Assembly: GCA_937124525.1 (NCBI GenBank)
Contig: CAKZLA010000577.1
Coordinates: forward strand, 1-38,268
Direction: 5' to 3'
Length of the DNA: 38,268 nt
Source of the DNA: an uncultured Desulfobacterium sp.
GTDB taxonomy: Bacteria; Desulfobacterota; Desulfobacteria; Desulfobacterales; Desulfobacteraceae
Shown here: piece by piece, positions 16,000 through 24,469 of the stretch
How positions within the stretch are numbered: the stretch's first letter is position 1
Layout: every line of letters begins with the position of its first letter
Program-made: the position numbers and the translations under genes
Notes under the pieces: model-generated
The model's input: the letters and a program-made list of their open reading frames with translations, nothing else
Databases searched by the model: none
What the model was told of the DNA's origin: nothing

Positions 16000-17696
16000 T
16001 GGCTATCCGTCGTAAAAAGGGGGCTCCTCCCCGGCCCCCCATTGAAAAAGGCCAGATTTTCCGGGGAACAGGGGGGGGCATTAAAACCGCCCTTGTATAC
16101 CCCAATACCTACCGGGCAGGGATGTCAAGTCTGGGATTTCAAAAGGTGTTTCAACTGTTCAATACCCTGGACGGCATGGCATGTGAGCGGGTGTTTCTCC
16201 CTGAAAAACCCGGCACCCCGGCCCGAAGCTGCGAAACAGGACGGGAACTGGGGAGATTTGACATTATTGCCTTTTCCATCTCCTTTGAGAACGATTATGC
16301 CAATCTTGTCACCCTCCTTAATACCGCAGGAATTCCCCCCCGGCAAAGCAAGCGCAATGAAAACCACCCCCTTGTGATGGCAGGCGGAGTGGCCTGCTTT
16401 CTCAATCCAGAACCCCTGGCCCCGTTTATGGACTGTTTTTTATTGGGAGAAATTGAAAATACCCTTCATCTATTTTTAAATTCCATCCAGGACTTTCCCT
16501 TAAAACAACACCTGAGCCATGAACTGGCATTAAAAATCCCTGGTCTCTACATCCCGTCCCTGTATACCCCTGTTTACAATGAAACTTATTTTTTTGCAGG
16601 CCATAAAACGCATCACCCCAAAACCCCAGACACCATCCAGGTACAGCACATTACCCATCTGGAAGCGCACCAGACCGTCACTGGCATCATTTCCTCGGAC
16701 ACGGCATTTAAGAACACCTGCCTCATTGAGACCGGCAGGGGATGCCACCACGGATGCCGGTTCTGCAGTGCCGGGTTTATTTACAGACCCCCCAGGGTTT
16801 ATCCCAAAGAGGTGATCATCCGGGCCATGGACCAGGCAAGTCAACTCACCCACCGCGTCGGGCTTGTGAGTGCTGCGGTTTCCGACCATCCCCAGATCAA
16901 TGATATATGCACCTGGGGCATTGAAAAATCACTGAACATCTCATTTAGTTCCCTCAGGTTGGATGCTCTTACCCCGGAATTGGTGGGCACCCTTGCCGAG
17001 TCCGGGGTCAAAACCGCCACCATTGCACCGGAAGCGGGCACCCAGCGCATGCGGAACATTATCAACAAAAAAATTACCCGGTCAGACATACTTTCTGCTG
17101 TGAAAACCCTTGTCCATGGGGGAATCTTTAACCTGAAACTCTATTTCATGCTGGGCCTTCCTTTTGAAACAGATGCGGATGTGGAGGGGATCATCTCCCT
17201 CACTATGGAAATCAGAGAAATTTTTCTTGGGGAAAGTAAAAAAAATAAAAAAATCGGTACCATCACCCTGAGTGTAAATCCCTTTGTTCCCAAACCTGCC
17301 ACCCCCTTTCAGTGGCTGCCCATGGCGCCGGCAGCGGTATTGAAAAAACGCACAGCCCACCTGAAAAATTCACTTAAAAAAATTCCCAACATGAAAATTA
17401 ACTGTGAATCCCATCGCATGGCAAGAATTAACGGAGTTCTGGCAAGGGGGGATCAACGGGTGGCGACATTGATTGAAACCGCCGCACAGGAAGGCTGGTC
17501 CAGGGCCGTATCAAAAAAAGACCTGGCAACCTATCTTTATAGAGAAATTGACACAAAAGCCCCCCTTCCCTGGGATATCCTGGACAGCGGTATCAAAAAA
17601 AGCTTTCTGGCCAGGGAACTGCAACGATCAAAAAGGGAAAAAGTAACCCCGGACTGCCCCATGATTGACTGTGAAAGATGTGGTATCTGCCGATGA
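15999..17696 (+). CDS. B12-binding-type radical SAM protein (TIGR03960-like)
   Basis: This 565-residue protein belongs to the radical SAM enzymes with an N-terminal cobalamin-binding-like domain; residues ~20-200 (ALVYPNTYRAGMSSLGFQ..., IIAFSISFENDY, LVMAGGVACFLNPEPLAPF) match what I know of the TIGR03960 family. No DxHxxG cobalamin-ligand motif is seen. The 4Fe-4S/SAM site is C249-x3-C253-x2-C256 within TGRGCHHGCRFC. The C-terminus is a second cysteine cluster (C553, C558, C561, C564; ending CERCGICR). The substrate is unknown for the family. It starts inside the ftsZ stop codon (TGATG), an unusual partner for a division gene. The family assignment is firm; the role is not known. Confidence 0.85.
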   Translation: MAIRRKKGAPPRPPIEKGQIFRGTGGGIKTALVYPNTYRAGMSSLGFQKVFQLFNTLDGMACERVFLPEKPGTPARSCETGRELGRFDIIAFSISFENDYANLVTLLNTAGIPPRQSKRNENHPLVMAGGVACFLNPEPLAPFMDCFLLGEIENTLHLFLNSIQDFPLKQHLSHELALKIPGLYIPSLYTPVYNETYFFAGHKTHHPKTPDTIQVQHITHLEAHQTVTGIISSDTAFKNTCLIETGRGCHHGCRFCSAGFIYRPPRVYPKEVIIRAMDQASQLTHRVGLVSAAVSDHPQINDICTWGIEKSLNISFSSLRLDALTPELVGTLAESGVKTATIAPEAGTQRMRNIINKKITRSDILSAVKTLVHGGIFNLKLYFMLGLPFETDADVEGIISLTMEIREIFLGESKKNKKIGTITLSVNPFVPKPATPFQWLPMAPAAVLKKRTAHLKNSLKKIPNMKINCESHRMARINGVLARGDQRVATLIETAAQEGWSRAVSKKDLATYLYREIDTKAPLPWDILDSGIKKSFLARELQRSKREKVTPDCPMIDCERCGICR

Positions 17697-17710
17697 ACGA
17701 TTCCCAATAC

Positions 17711-17740
17711 TTGCATTTCCTAACTCCCCGGTGATATAAC
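17711..17740 (+). promoter_or_regulatory. Candidate sigma70 promoter upstream of nnr
   Basis: TTGCAT (17711-17716), an 18-base spacer and TATAAC (17735-17740), in the 228-bp gap after the radical SAM gene. It is 185 bp before the nnr start. A G9 run (17812-17820) and a dispersed repeat lie between it and the gene. Confidence 0.35.
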
Positions 17741-17827
17741 CTTGTCATAATAAATAATAAAAATGGTATCATGCCGCCTCCGAGGACTGCCCTGACCGGA
17801 ACGGAAACGTCGGGGGGGGGACTTTTG

Positions 17828-17869
17828 CTCAAAAAACTGTATAGTACTTTTGGTCATATGAAGGATGCT
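17828..17869 (+). repeat. Dispersed noncoding repeat, copy A (upstream of nnr)
   Basis: CTCAAAAAACTGT, then TACTTTT and CATATGAAGGAT, in the same order and nearly the same spacing as the segment at 21597-21640. Both copies lie in intergenic DNA on the same strand, ~3.8 kb apart. Confidence 0.55.
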
Positions 17870-17924
17870 AACATCATTCTATTTTATGAGTTAATCATCC
17901 AATAATAAAAAAACGGAGGCAGCC

Positions 17925-19508
17925 ATGTATCTTGTCACAGCCCGGGAAATGCGGGAAATGGACCGGAAAACCATTGAAGAATTCGGCCTTCCCGGTCAGC
18001 TCCTCATGGAAAATGCAGGGAGAAAAGCCCTTGACATGCTCTTTGACCATTTTCAAGATATGGTGTCAAAAAAAATCGGTATACTTGTTGGTCGGGGAAA
18101 CAACGGTGGAGATGGCCTGGTCATGGCAAGGTATCTTTTACAGATGGGTAAAAAAGTCACCACCTTTGTTCTGACTTCCAGGGATAAAATAAAAGGAGAT
18201 GCCCTGTCCAACCTCATCCTTCTGGAGACCCTGTGCCAAAAAAAAGAAGGGGATCACCTGTTTTTTATCCCGGACAATGACACCTTTGAAACTTTCAGAG
18301 CCCGTATCTGTATGCATGACCTTTTTGTGGATGGCATGCTGGGCACCGGCCTTAATACACCGGTGAGGGGTTTTTTTAAAGAGGTGATCACCGCCGTTAA
18401 TGCAACAAATTCTCCCATCCTCAGCCTGGATATTCCTTCGGGGCTGGATGCAGACACGGGAATGCCCCTGGGAATATGCATCAAGGCCACGGCCACGGCC
18501 ACCTTCGGTTTTGCCAAGGCAGGTCTTTTTCTGGGGGAAGGCAGACAGTTCACCGGCCATCTTGGAGTCATGGACATCGGCATCCCCGACTACATTGCAA
18601 ACCAACCGCCCCCCCGGCTACATGTCACCGAGTCCCCATGCATTGAATCCCTTTTCCCCCCCCGGAACACCCACGACCACAAGGGTACCTGGGGCCATGT
18701 GCTGATCATTGCAGGCTCCCGGGGGAAATCCGGGGCCGCCATCCTGGCTGCCAATGCCGCCGTGGCTGCGGGCACCGGCCTTGTCACCCTTGGAATTCCC
18801 CAGGCCATAAACGACATTGTGGAAACCGCAACCCTTGAGGCCATGACAGCCCCCCTGGACAGTGGAGGAAAAACATATCTCACCCTGGCAGCCCTTGATC
18901 CCCTCATGAAGCTGAGTCAGGACAAATCCACCCTGGCCTTGGGACCGGGGCTGGGTACCCATGAAAAGACCCAAAAATTTGTGACAGCTCTGGTTAAAGA
19001 GAGCGACCTTCCCCTGATTTTGGATGCCGATGGCCTTAACTGCATTGCCCATGACCCGTCCATTTTAAAACAACGAAAAGCCCCCACCATACTTACCCCC
19101 CATCCCGGGGAAATGGCCCAGCTCACCGGATTGTCAACCCAGGAAATTCAGGCAGATAGACTGGGGGTTGCCAGACAATTTGCCGCTACATACAACGTGA
19201 CCCTGGTATTAAAAGGGGCTGGAACCCTTACGGCCCTGCCCGATGGCACCACCTTTTTTTGCCCCACGGGTAACCCTGGTATGGCCTCGGGGGGCATGGG
19301 GGATGTCCTCACCGGCATTATAGCAGGATTGACAGCCCAAGGCATGGCGCCAGCAGATGCCGCCCAAGCCGGAACCTTTCTCCATGGGGCATGCGGAGAT
19401 TTTCTGACACAAACAAAGGGTCCCTGGGGATTTAAGGCCTCGGATTTGATCACGGCCCTGCCCGGCATTTTTTTAAAATTAACCCAGGCCAATGGCCAGG
19501 ATACCTGA
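17925..19508 (+). CDS. nnr: Bifunctional NAD(P)H-hydrate epimerase / ADP-dependent dehydratase
   Basis: This enzyme repairs damaged NAD(P)HX: the N-terminal half epimerises it and the C-terminal half dehydrates it back to NAD(P)H using ADP. The 527-residue product has the YjeF-N domain (residues ~1-215; LLMENAG, GRGNNGGDGLVMARYL, SLDIPSGLDADTG) followed by the ribokinase-like YjeF-C domain (GSRGKSGAAILAANAAV, LGPGLGT, LDADGLN, LTPHPGEMAQL, NPGMASGGMGDVLTGIIAGL). The start ATG 17925 has a good ACGGAGG site. tsaE follows after six bases; nnr-tsaE adjacency is common in bacteria and supports both calls. Confidence 0.96.
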   Translation: MYLVTAREMREMDRKTIEEFGLPGQLLMENAGRKALDMLFDHFQDMVSKKIGILVGRGNNGGDGLVMARYLLQMGKKVTTFVLTSRDKIKGDALSNLILLETLCQKKEGDHLFFIPDNDTFETFRARICMHDLFVDGMLGTGLNTPVRGFFKEVITAVNATNSPILSLDIPSGLDADTGMPLGICIKATATATFGFAKAGLFLGEGRQFTGHLGVMDIGIPDYIANQPPPRLHVTESPCIESLFPPRNTHDHKGTWGHVLIIAGSRGKSGAAILAANAAVAAGTGLVTLGIPQAINDIVETATLEAMTAPLDSGGKTYLTLAALDPLMKLSQDKSTLALGPGLGTHEKTQKFVTALVKESDLPLILDADGLNCIAHDPSILKQRKAPTILTPHPGEMAQLTGLSTQEIQADRLGVARQFAATYNVTLVLKGAGTLTALPDGTTFFCPTGNPGMASGGMGDVLTGIIAGLTAQGMAPADAAQAGTFLHGACGDFLTQTKGPWGFKASDLITALPGIFLKLTQANGQDT

Positions 19509-19514
19509 AATATC

Positions 19515-19979
19515 ATGAGCCTTGAACTGTATTGTACCTCCCACACCCAGACCCAGGCCGTGGGAGAAAAGCTTGGTACCCTCATCTCCTCACGTATGGT
19601 CATGGCCCTGCACGGGGACCTGGGTGCAGGAAAAACCACCTTTGTCCAGGGGCTGGCAAGGGGGCTTGGGGTACCGGACACCTATTATGTCACCAGTCCC
19701 ACCTACACCCTCATCAATGAATATCCTGGGAGAATCCCTCTGTATCACATGGACCTTTACCGACTGGGAGACATTGATGAGCTGGAATATCTGGGAATTG
19801 ACGACATCCTCTCCTCCCAGGGGGCAATGGTTGTGGAGTGGCCGGACATTCTGGGCACAAACCTTGTGGCATTTGATCTTAATATCACCATCACCACAGA
19901 CAAGGCCTTTAACCGTAAAATAATTATCAAACCATCTGGACTTGCCGGAACAAATCTGTTAAAAATTTTCTCGTTATAA
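19515..19979 (+). CDS. tsaE: tRNA N6-threonylcarbamoyladenosine synthesis ATPase TsaE
   Basis: TsaE is the small ATPase that, with TsaB and TsaD, transfers threonylcarbamoyl to A37 of ANN-decoding tRNAs. The 154-residue product has the Walker A loop GDLGAGKTT (residues 34-42, Lys40), then YVTSPTYTLINEY and the YHMDLYRL and VVEWPD motifs, all diagnostic. Length is normal. It starts six bases after nnr and is followed by a 197-bp gap before lysC. No strong terminator is seen in that gap; only a short GC-rich inverted repeat without a T-run is present near 20008. Confidence 0.95.
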   Translation: MSLELYCTSHTQTQAVGEKLGTLISSRMVMALHGDLGAGKTTFVQGLARGLGVPDTYYVTSPTYTLINEYPGRIPLYHMDLYRLGDIDELEYLGIDDILSSQGAMVVEWPDILGTNLVAFDLNITITTDKAFNRKIIIKPSGLAGTNLLKIFSL

Positions 19980-20176
19980 ATCATGGGGAACACAGCAAAA
20001 CCCTCCTGCCCCATCCATTAGGGCATGTCAGGGGAAACAAACCACCGGGTGTTCGGATCTATGATCAATCAATACCGAATAATCCGTCACAACAAACTCA
20101 ATTTTGAAACACGTCTGGCCCCGTTCCACACTGCTCAGGTCAGAAAGTTGAGGAATCAAACATATCAGGAGCTGTT

Positions 20177-21400
20177 ATGGCATTGAAGGTACAAAAATTC
20201 GGAGGGACTTCGGTTGCCGATATTGAAAGGATTAAAAATGTTGCCGACAGGGTTATTAGCACCCACAACCAGGGCGACCAGGTGGTGGTGGTGCTTTCCG
20301 CCATGGCCGGGGTCACAGATGGTCTCATCGCCCTGGCCCATGAGGCTGCAGAGACACCGGCGGCAAGGGAACTGGATGTTCTTTTGTCCACCGGGGAACA
20401 AACCACAGCGGCGTTACTTGCCATGATGCTCAACCACCGGGGATACAAGGCCAAATCCCTTTTAGGTTTCCAGGCCGGTATTTTAACGGATATGACCTCA
20501 GGTAAGGCCCGTATCCGGGACATTGACGGAGGGCGTATCCAGGAACTTCTGGAGCAGGGTTACATTGTTGTGGTGGCCGGATTCCAGGGACGGGATACGG
20601 TGGGAGATATCACTACACTTGGCCGTGGGGGGTCTGACACATCCGCCGTGGCCATTGCCTCGGCTATTAAGGCCGATGTGTGTGAGATTTACACCGATGT
20701 GGACGGGGTCTATACCACCGATCCCAGAATCTGCAACAAAGCAAAAAAAATAAACAGAATATCATATGAAGAGATGCTTGAAATGGCCATACTCGGTGCC
20801 AAGGTTCTACAGATCCGTTCTGTGGAATTTGCCAAGAAGTACAATGTACCCGTGCATGTCAGGTCTTCATTCAACCAAGAGGAGGGAACCATGGTGGTCA
20901 ATGAAAGTGCGGATATGGAAAGTGTGGTGGTGTCTGGCATCACCTGCGATAAAAATGAGGCCAGAATCACCCTGAGAAAAGTACCGGATCAACCGGGAAT
21001 TTCCGCCCGGGTCTTTGGTCTTCTGGCCGAGGCTGAGATCATGGTGGACATGATCATCCAGAACACCCGGTCCGACGGAGAAACAGATCTAACCTTCACT
21101 GTCACCAAGGATGATTTTAAAAAAGCCGTGGAGCTGTCAGAAAAGGTCGCCAAAGAGGTGAATGCCAAGGAGGTACTCACTGCCGATCACATTGCCAAAG
21201 TCTCTGTCATCGGGCTTGGCATGAAGAGCAACTCCGGGGTTGCTGCCACCATGTTTGAAGCCCTTGCCAAGGAAAACATCAACATCCGGCTCATCAGCAC
21301 TTCAGAAATCAGGATTTCCTGTGTGATTGAAGAAAAATATGCAGAACTGGCTGTGCGGGTTCTTCACACGGCCTTTGGCCTTGATCAGGTGATTAGATAG
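20177..21400 (+). CDS. lysC: Aspartate kinase (lysine-sensitive type, tandem ACT)
   Basis: Aspartate kinase phosphorylates L-aspartate, the first step to lysine, diaminopimelate, threonine and methionine. The 407-residue product has the kinase N-terminus KFGGTSV (residues 7-13), [19 protein letters not shown] and the [15 protein letters not shown] stretch, followed by two ACT regulatory modules (about residues 265-400, with [13 protein letters not shown] and [16 protein letters not shown]). Length and layout match the single-function allosteric aspartate kinases of Deltaproteobacteria. ATG 20177 is preceded by CAGGAG. It supplies the pathway to the diaminopimelate used by MurE upstream, although no shared regulation is visible. 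Confidence 0.95.
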   Translation: MALKVQKFGGTSVADIERIKNVADRVISTHNQGDQVVVVLSAMAGVTDGLIALAHEAAETPAARELDVLLSTGEQTTAALLAMMLNHRGYKAKSLLGFQAGILTDMTSGKARIRDIDGGRIQELLEQGYIVVVAGFQGRDTVGDITTLGRGGSDTSAVAIASAIKADVCEIYTDVDGVYTTDPRICNKAKKINRISYEEMLEMAILGAKVLQIRSVEFAKKYNVPVHVRSSFNQEEGTMVVNESADMESVVVSGITCDKNEARITLRKVPDQPGISARVFGLLAEAEIMVDMIIQNTRSDGETDLTFTVTKDDFKKAVELSEKVAKEVNAKEVLTADHIAKVSVIGLGMKSNSGVAATMFEALAKENINIRLISTSEIRISCVIEEKYAELAVRVLHTAFGLDQVIR

Positions 21401-21439
21401 CCCCGCCAGGTCAAATACATCGGCAATTATAGTGTCCCC

Positions 21440-21469
21440 CCCCTCCTGAATCAGAAATTCAGGCAGGGG
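21440..21469. repeat. Stem-loop downstream of lysC
   Basis: CCCCTCCTGAAT pairs with ATTCAGGCAGGGG (one bulged C) around the loop CAGAA. It begins 40 bases after the lysC stop. It has no T-run, so it is more likely a 3'-end stabilising or repeat-derived hairpin than a classic intrinsic terminator. Confidence 0.5.
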
Positions 21470-21596
21470 TCATAACATAGGCCACTCTGGGGAGGGGACA
21501 GACTTTCATTATTGACGCTTTTGCTTAAATTTTCGGCATCCTTTATTTCTCGGTTTACACTTTCCAGAGCAACTTTCCCGTTTTGTGGGGCTTTCT

Positions 21597-21640
21597 CTCA
21601 AAAAAATGTCAACTACTTTTGAGGGCATATGAAGGATAGC
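21597..21640 (+). repeat. Dispersed noncoding repeat, copy B (lysC-pyrF gap)
   Basis: CTCAAAAAAATGT, then TACTTTT and CATATGAAGGAT, matching the copy at 17828-17869 at most positions with a 2-base insertion in the middle. It is not inside a gene. Confidence 0.55.
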
Positions 21641-21824
21641 AAATTTTCCTTTAAATACAAACTATTGTCAAAGGCATAGAGCCTGATAAAATCCTCAGCT
21701 TCCAATAACACAAGCCTGACCCCATTGGCCCACCAATTATTATGACTGGCCGATGTTATGGCCAACCTCGAAATTCAGAAAAGGACTTGTAAAAGTCCAA
21801 GTTGACTAAGTAGGTAGCCGAATT

Positions 21825-22553
21825 TTATGACTGCCCCAGGGCCTCATCTATCTCGGCACCAATACGAAGGGCTGCCTCCCGGGGGTCTGCTGCCGTCCGG
21901 ATGGGACGTCCCACAACAATAAGATCTGCCCCGGCCAGCACAGCCTTGGCAGGGGTGGTGACCCTGGCCTGATCATCATTGTCAAGAAGGGACCATCCAG
22001 GGCGGATGCCCGGGGTTACAGCCAAAAAATCCTTTCCCAAAAGCGCTTTAACAGCGGCCACTTCATGGCCCGAGCAGACCACCCCCCGGCACCCTGCCCC
22101 ATGGGCCATTCCAGCCCGCTTTAACACCAGGCGGTTAAGATCTTCAACATACTTTTGTTCATAACCCGCCGATTCAACGGCCTGGCTGTCATTGTCGGTG
22201 AGCAGTGTAACCCCTAACACACCGGTTTTTCCCTGACTTCCCGCCACTGCCCTTTCAAGCATTTTCCGGGTGGAGGCGCAGTGCACCGTCACAAGGTCCA
22301 CCCCCATCAGGGCCACCTGTTCCATGGCCCGCCCCACAGTCTCTGAGATGTCATGGAGTTTCAGATCCAGAAAGATACCGGCACGGCTTGTTTCCCGGAT
22401 CATCTGAACCACAGAAGGGCCTTCTTTAATGAAAAGTTCCAAGCCCACCTTGAACATGCCCACCGCCCCATCCAGCTTTTTAACATAGGATCGGGCCTCT
22501 GAAAGGGAGGGGACATCAAGGGGGAAAACAATATACGCTATACCATTTTTCAT
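21825..22553 (-). CDS. pyrF: Orotidine 5'-phosphate decarboxylase PyrF
   Basis: PyrF decarboxylates OMP to UMP, the last step of pyrimidine synthesis. The 242-residue product has the TIM-barrel signatures FPLDVPS near the N-terminus, KVGLELF, the catalytic FLDLKLHDI (Lys and Asp of the K-x-D pair), VTVHC, GVTLLT, VVCSGHE, TPGIRP and the C-terminal VVGRPI phosphate site. The start ATG at 22553 is preceded on the minus strand by GGAGGAACC, an ideal site. It stands alone, divergent from selA and convergent with lysC, in a repeat-rich gap region. Confidence 0.95.
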   Translation of the reverse strand: MKNGIAYIVFPLDVPSLSEARSYVKKLDGAVGMFKVGLELFIKEGPSVVQMIRETSRAGIFLDLKLHDISETVGRAMEQVALMGVDLVTVHCASTRKMLERAVAGSQGKTGVLGVTLLTDNDSQAVESAGYEQKYVEDLNRLVLKRAGMAHGAGCRGVVCSGHEVAAVKALLGKDFLAVTPGIRPGWSLLDNDDQARVTTPAKAVLAGADLIVVGRPIRTAADPREAALRIGAEIDEALGQS

Positions 22554-22763
22554 GGTTCCTCCAGAAAAAATGCTTAAATTTAAGGTTGAAACAAACTTAA
22601 TTTTAATGTTAGTTATGTCCGATTAACAGCCTTGAAAGTCAGTGAGTTTATGATCATAATATTCACAATTTTCAGGGTTCAGTTCGAACGTTGTTTAATT
22701 ATGAGTGGGCCTGTTTATAGACTGGATAACCCTGGACACCGGGTGGATCAGCTTAAAATAAAA

Positions 22764-23002
22764 CCATGCGATAATAGAGGCCAATGCCTACCATATCATT
22801 GAAAAAATGGCAAAGGCCCTTATGTTTTGATGATCAAGCGTATCGCGCCTATAAAAATCACAAGAGGTATTTGACCGGAGGATTTATAAGATTCGAATCC
22901 ACATTATTCCGGCGAATAGCAGCCAAATCAAAATTTGAGTTTGGGTACCCCCCTGGGAATTGCTCCAGGGGGATACCCAATGTGTTCAAGCTTCCATTTT
23001 AA
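22764..23002 (+). pseudogene. Frameshifted remnant of an unidentified gene
   Basis: From ~22764 one frame reads HAIIEANAYHIIEKMAKALMF and stops at TGA after the run TTTT (22826-22829). If one T is skipped it continues without interruption as DDQAYRAYKNHKRYLTGGF, then IRFESTLFRRIAAKSKFEF up to the hairpin at 22941. Upstream stops prevent extension beyond a few codons. The continuity across a single-base shift suggests a decayed coding segment. The family is not recognised. It ends in the palindrome at 22941-22980, so the hairpin may have been inserted into it. Confidence 0.35.
22941..22980. repeat. Strong 16-bp stem hairpin upstream of selA
   Basis: TTGGGTACCCCCCTGG and CCAGGGGGATACCCAA pair at 15 of 16 positions around an 8-base loop (GAATTGCT). 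It ends 76 bases before the selA ATG and has no T-run on the selA strand. It could be a repeat element, a transcript-processing site or an attenuator-like leader structure. Confidence 0.6.
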
Positions 23003-23056
23003 TTCCCGGGAATGGTAAATACCTGTGGGTAGCCATCCCTTAAACACCGGAGTATC

Positions 23057-24469
23057 ATGGTAAATAAAGACAAACATCATATTCTGAAACAGCTTCCCGG
23101 GGTGGATCATCTCATGGTACTTGCCATAAAAGATGAACGGTTCCAGGAAGTACCTGTATCGGTCATTAAAACCGCCACTCGAAATGTTCTCAAACAGACC
23201 CGGCATGCCATTGTATCCAATAATAGGGACCACTGCAACCAGGACCAGATACTAACAAAGGTTGCAAATCTATGTGCCAGCATCATTACCCCCCGGTTAC
23301 GCCCGGTGATCAATGCCACGGGGGTGGTGCTCCACACCAACCTGGGGCGCTCCCTGCTTGCCCCCAGCGCCCTTGAAAATATCACCACCATTGCCGGTGG
23401 GTATTCCAACCTGGAATTCAACATTGAAAAGGGGAAAAGGGGCCTTCGGTATGATGCCGTGGAGCAGCTCATCTGTGACCTCACCGGGGCCCAAGCCGCC
23501 ATTGCCGTGAATAATAATGCCGGGGCAGTCCTGCTATGTCTGGACACCCTGGCAAGGGGCACAGAGGTGGTGGTCTCCCGGGGAGAACTGGTGGAAATCG
23601 GGGGTTCCTTCAGGATCCCCGATGTGATGACCAAAAGCGGGTGCATCCTCAAAGAGGTGGGCACCACCAACAGAACCCATGCCAGGGACTATGAAAATGC
23701 CATCCATGGAGACACCGGGCTTTTGATGAAAGTGCACACCAGTAATTTCCGCATCCAGGGGTTCACCGCATCTGTTCCCTTGAAAGATCTGGTGGATATT
23801 GGACAAAAAAATCATATCCCCGTCATGGAGGACCTTGGCAGCGGCTCCTTCATTGATCTCTCCCCATTTGGTCTTGCCAAAGAACCCACCGTGGCACAGG
23901 CCGTGGCCGCAGGGGCAGATATTGTCACCTTCAGTGGGGACAAACTTCTGGGGGGGCCCCAGGCGGGTATCATCGTGGGACAACGTAAGATTCTTAAAAA
24001 AATCAAGGCCAATCCCCTGACCCGGGCCCTGCGCATTGACAAACTGACCCTGGCTGCTTTGGAGGCCACCCTGTCCCTTTACCGGGACAAAAAAAAAGCA
24101 CTGGCCCAGATCCCCATACTCAGGATGCTGACCCTTCCCTTTGACACAATTGCAAGCCGGGCGGAGGGCATGGTAACCCTTTTACAGGACACGCTGGGAT
24201 CAACGGCCCGGGTGGCGACGGCAGATCTCTCCTCCCGCACCGGGGGGGGGGCCTTTCCCGAAATTAGCCTGCCCAGCCGATGTGTCACAATAACCGCTCC
24301 GGGGATGTCCGCAGCCCGCATGGAAAAGGCCATGCGCAACCACACACCAGCCATCATTGGCAGAATTGACAATGAGCGCTTTGTCCTGGACCCCCGAACC
24401 CTCCAGCAAGGAGAGGAAAACGTCATTGCTGTGGCCCTTAAAACCATTTTATGTAGTGAACAGCCATGA
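23057..24469 (+). CDS. selA: L-seryl-tRNA(Sec) selenium transferase SelA
   Basis: SelA is the PLP enzyme that converts Ser-tRNA(Sec) to Sec-tRNA(Sec) using selenophosphate. The 470-residue product has an N-terminal tRNA-binding segment, then VINATGVVLHTNLGRS, AVNNNAGAVLL, SRGELVEIGGSFRIPDVM, GTTNRTHARDY, EDLGSGSF and the PLP-lysine motif TFSGDKLLGGPQAG (Lys296). Length is normal. ATG 23057 has GGAG a few bases upstream. A run of ten G (24242-24251) encodes the family's conserved GGG near the C-terminus. The organism therefore probably makes selenoproteins; selB, selC and selD are not in the window. The stop overlaps the next start as ATGA. Confidence 0.96.
   Translation: MVNKDKHHILKQLPGVDHLMVLAIKDERFQEVPVSVIKTATRNVLKQTRHAIVSNNRDHCNQDQILTKVANLCASIITPRLRPVINATGVVLHTNLGRSLLAPSALENITTIAGGYSNLEFNIEKGKRGLRYDAVEQLICDLTGAQAAIAVNNNAGAVLLCLDTLARGTEVVVSRGELVEIGGSFRIPDVMTKSGCILKEVGTTNRTHARDYENAIHGDTGLLMKVHTSNFRIQGFTASVPLKDLVDIGQKNHIPVMEDLGSGSFIDLSPFGLAKEPTVAQAVAAGADIVTFSGDKLLGGPQAGIIVGQRKILKKIKANPLTRALRIDKLTLAALEATLSLYRDKKKALAQIPILRMLTLPFDTIASRAEGMVTLLQDTLGSTARVATADLSSRTGGGAFPEISLPSRCVTITAPGMSAARMEKAMRNHTPAIIGRIDNERFVLDPRTLQQGEENVIAVALKTILCSEQP

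Larger units (their letters stand above)
21401..21824. other. 424-bp gene-free, repeat-rich region between lysC and pyrF
   Basis: No supported gene lies here. It holds a stem-loop at 21440-21469, a REP half-site GGGGACAGA at 21494-21502, the second copy of a dispersed repeat (21597-21640), and a small inverted repeat GGACTT/AAGTCC near 21783 that could act weakly at the end of the converging pyrF transcript. TGTCCCC (from 21434) and GGAGGGGACA (21491-21500) can also pair, forming an outer stem around the first hairpin. Confidence 0.5.
22554..23056. other. 503-bp pyrF-selA divergent intergenic region
   Basis: It should contain the divergent promoters of pyrF and selA; the AT-rich part next to pyrF (22560-22720) is the likely place, but no single box pair stands out. 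It also holds a frameshifted coding remnant (~22764-22940) and a strong hairpin (22941-22980). The rest has no feature I can support. Confidence 0.4.

Noticed and set aside
20008..20035. Terminator after tsaE
   Set aside because: Only a short GC-rich inverted repeat (TGCCC/GGGCA) without a T-run; too weak to call.
22941..22980. SECIS-like element
   Set aside because: A bacterial SECIS lies just after an in-frame TGA inside a coding region. This hairpin follows a frameshifted remnant and precedes a complete selA, with no TGA-interrupted gene around it.
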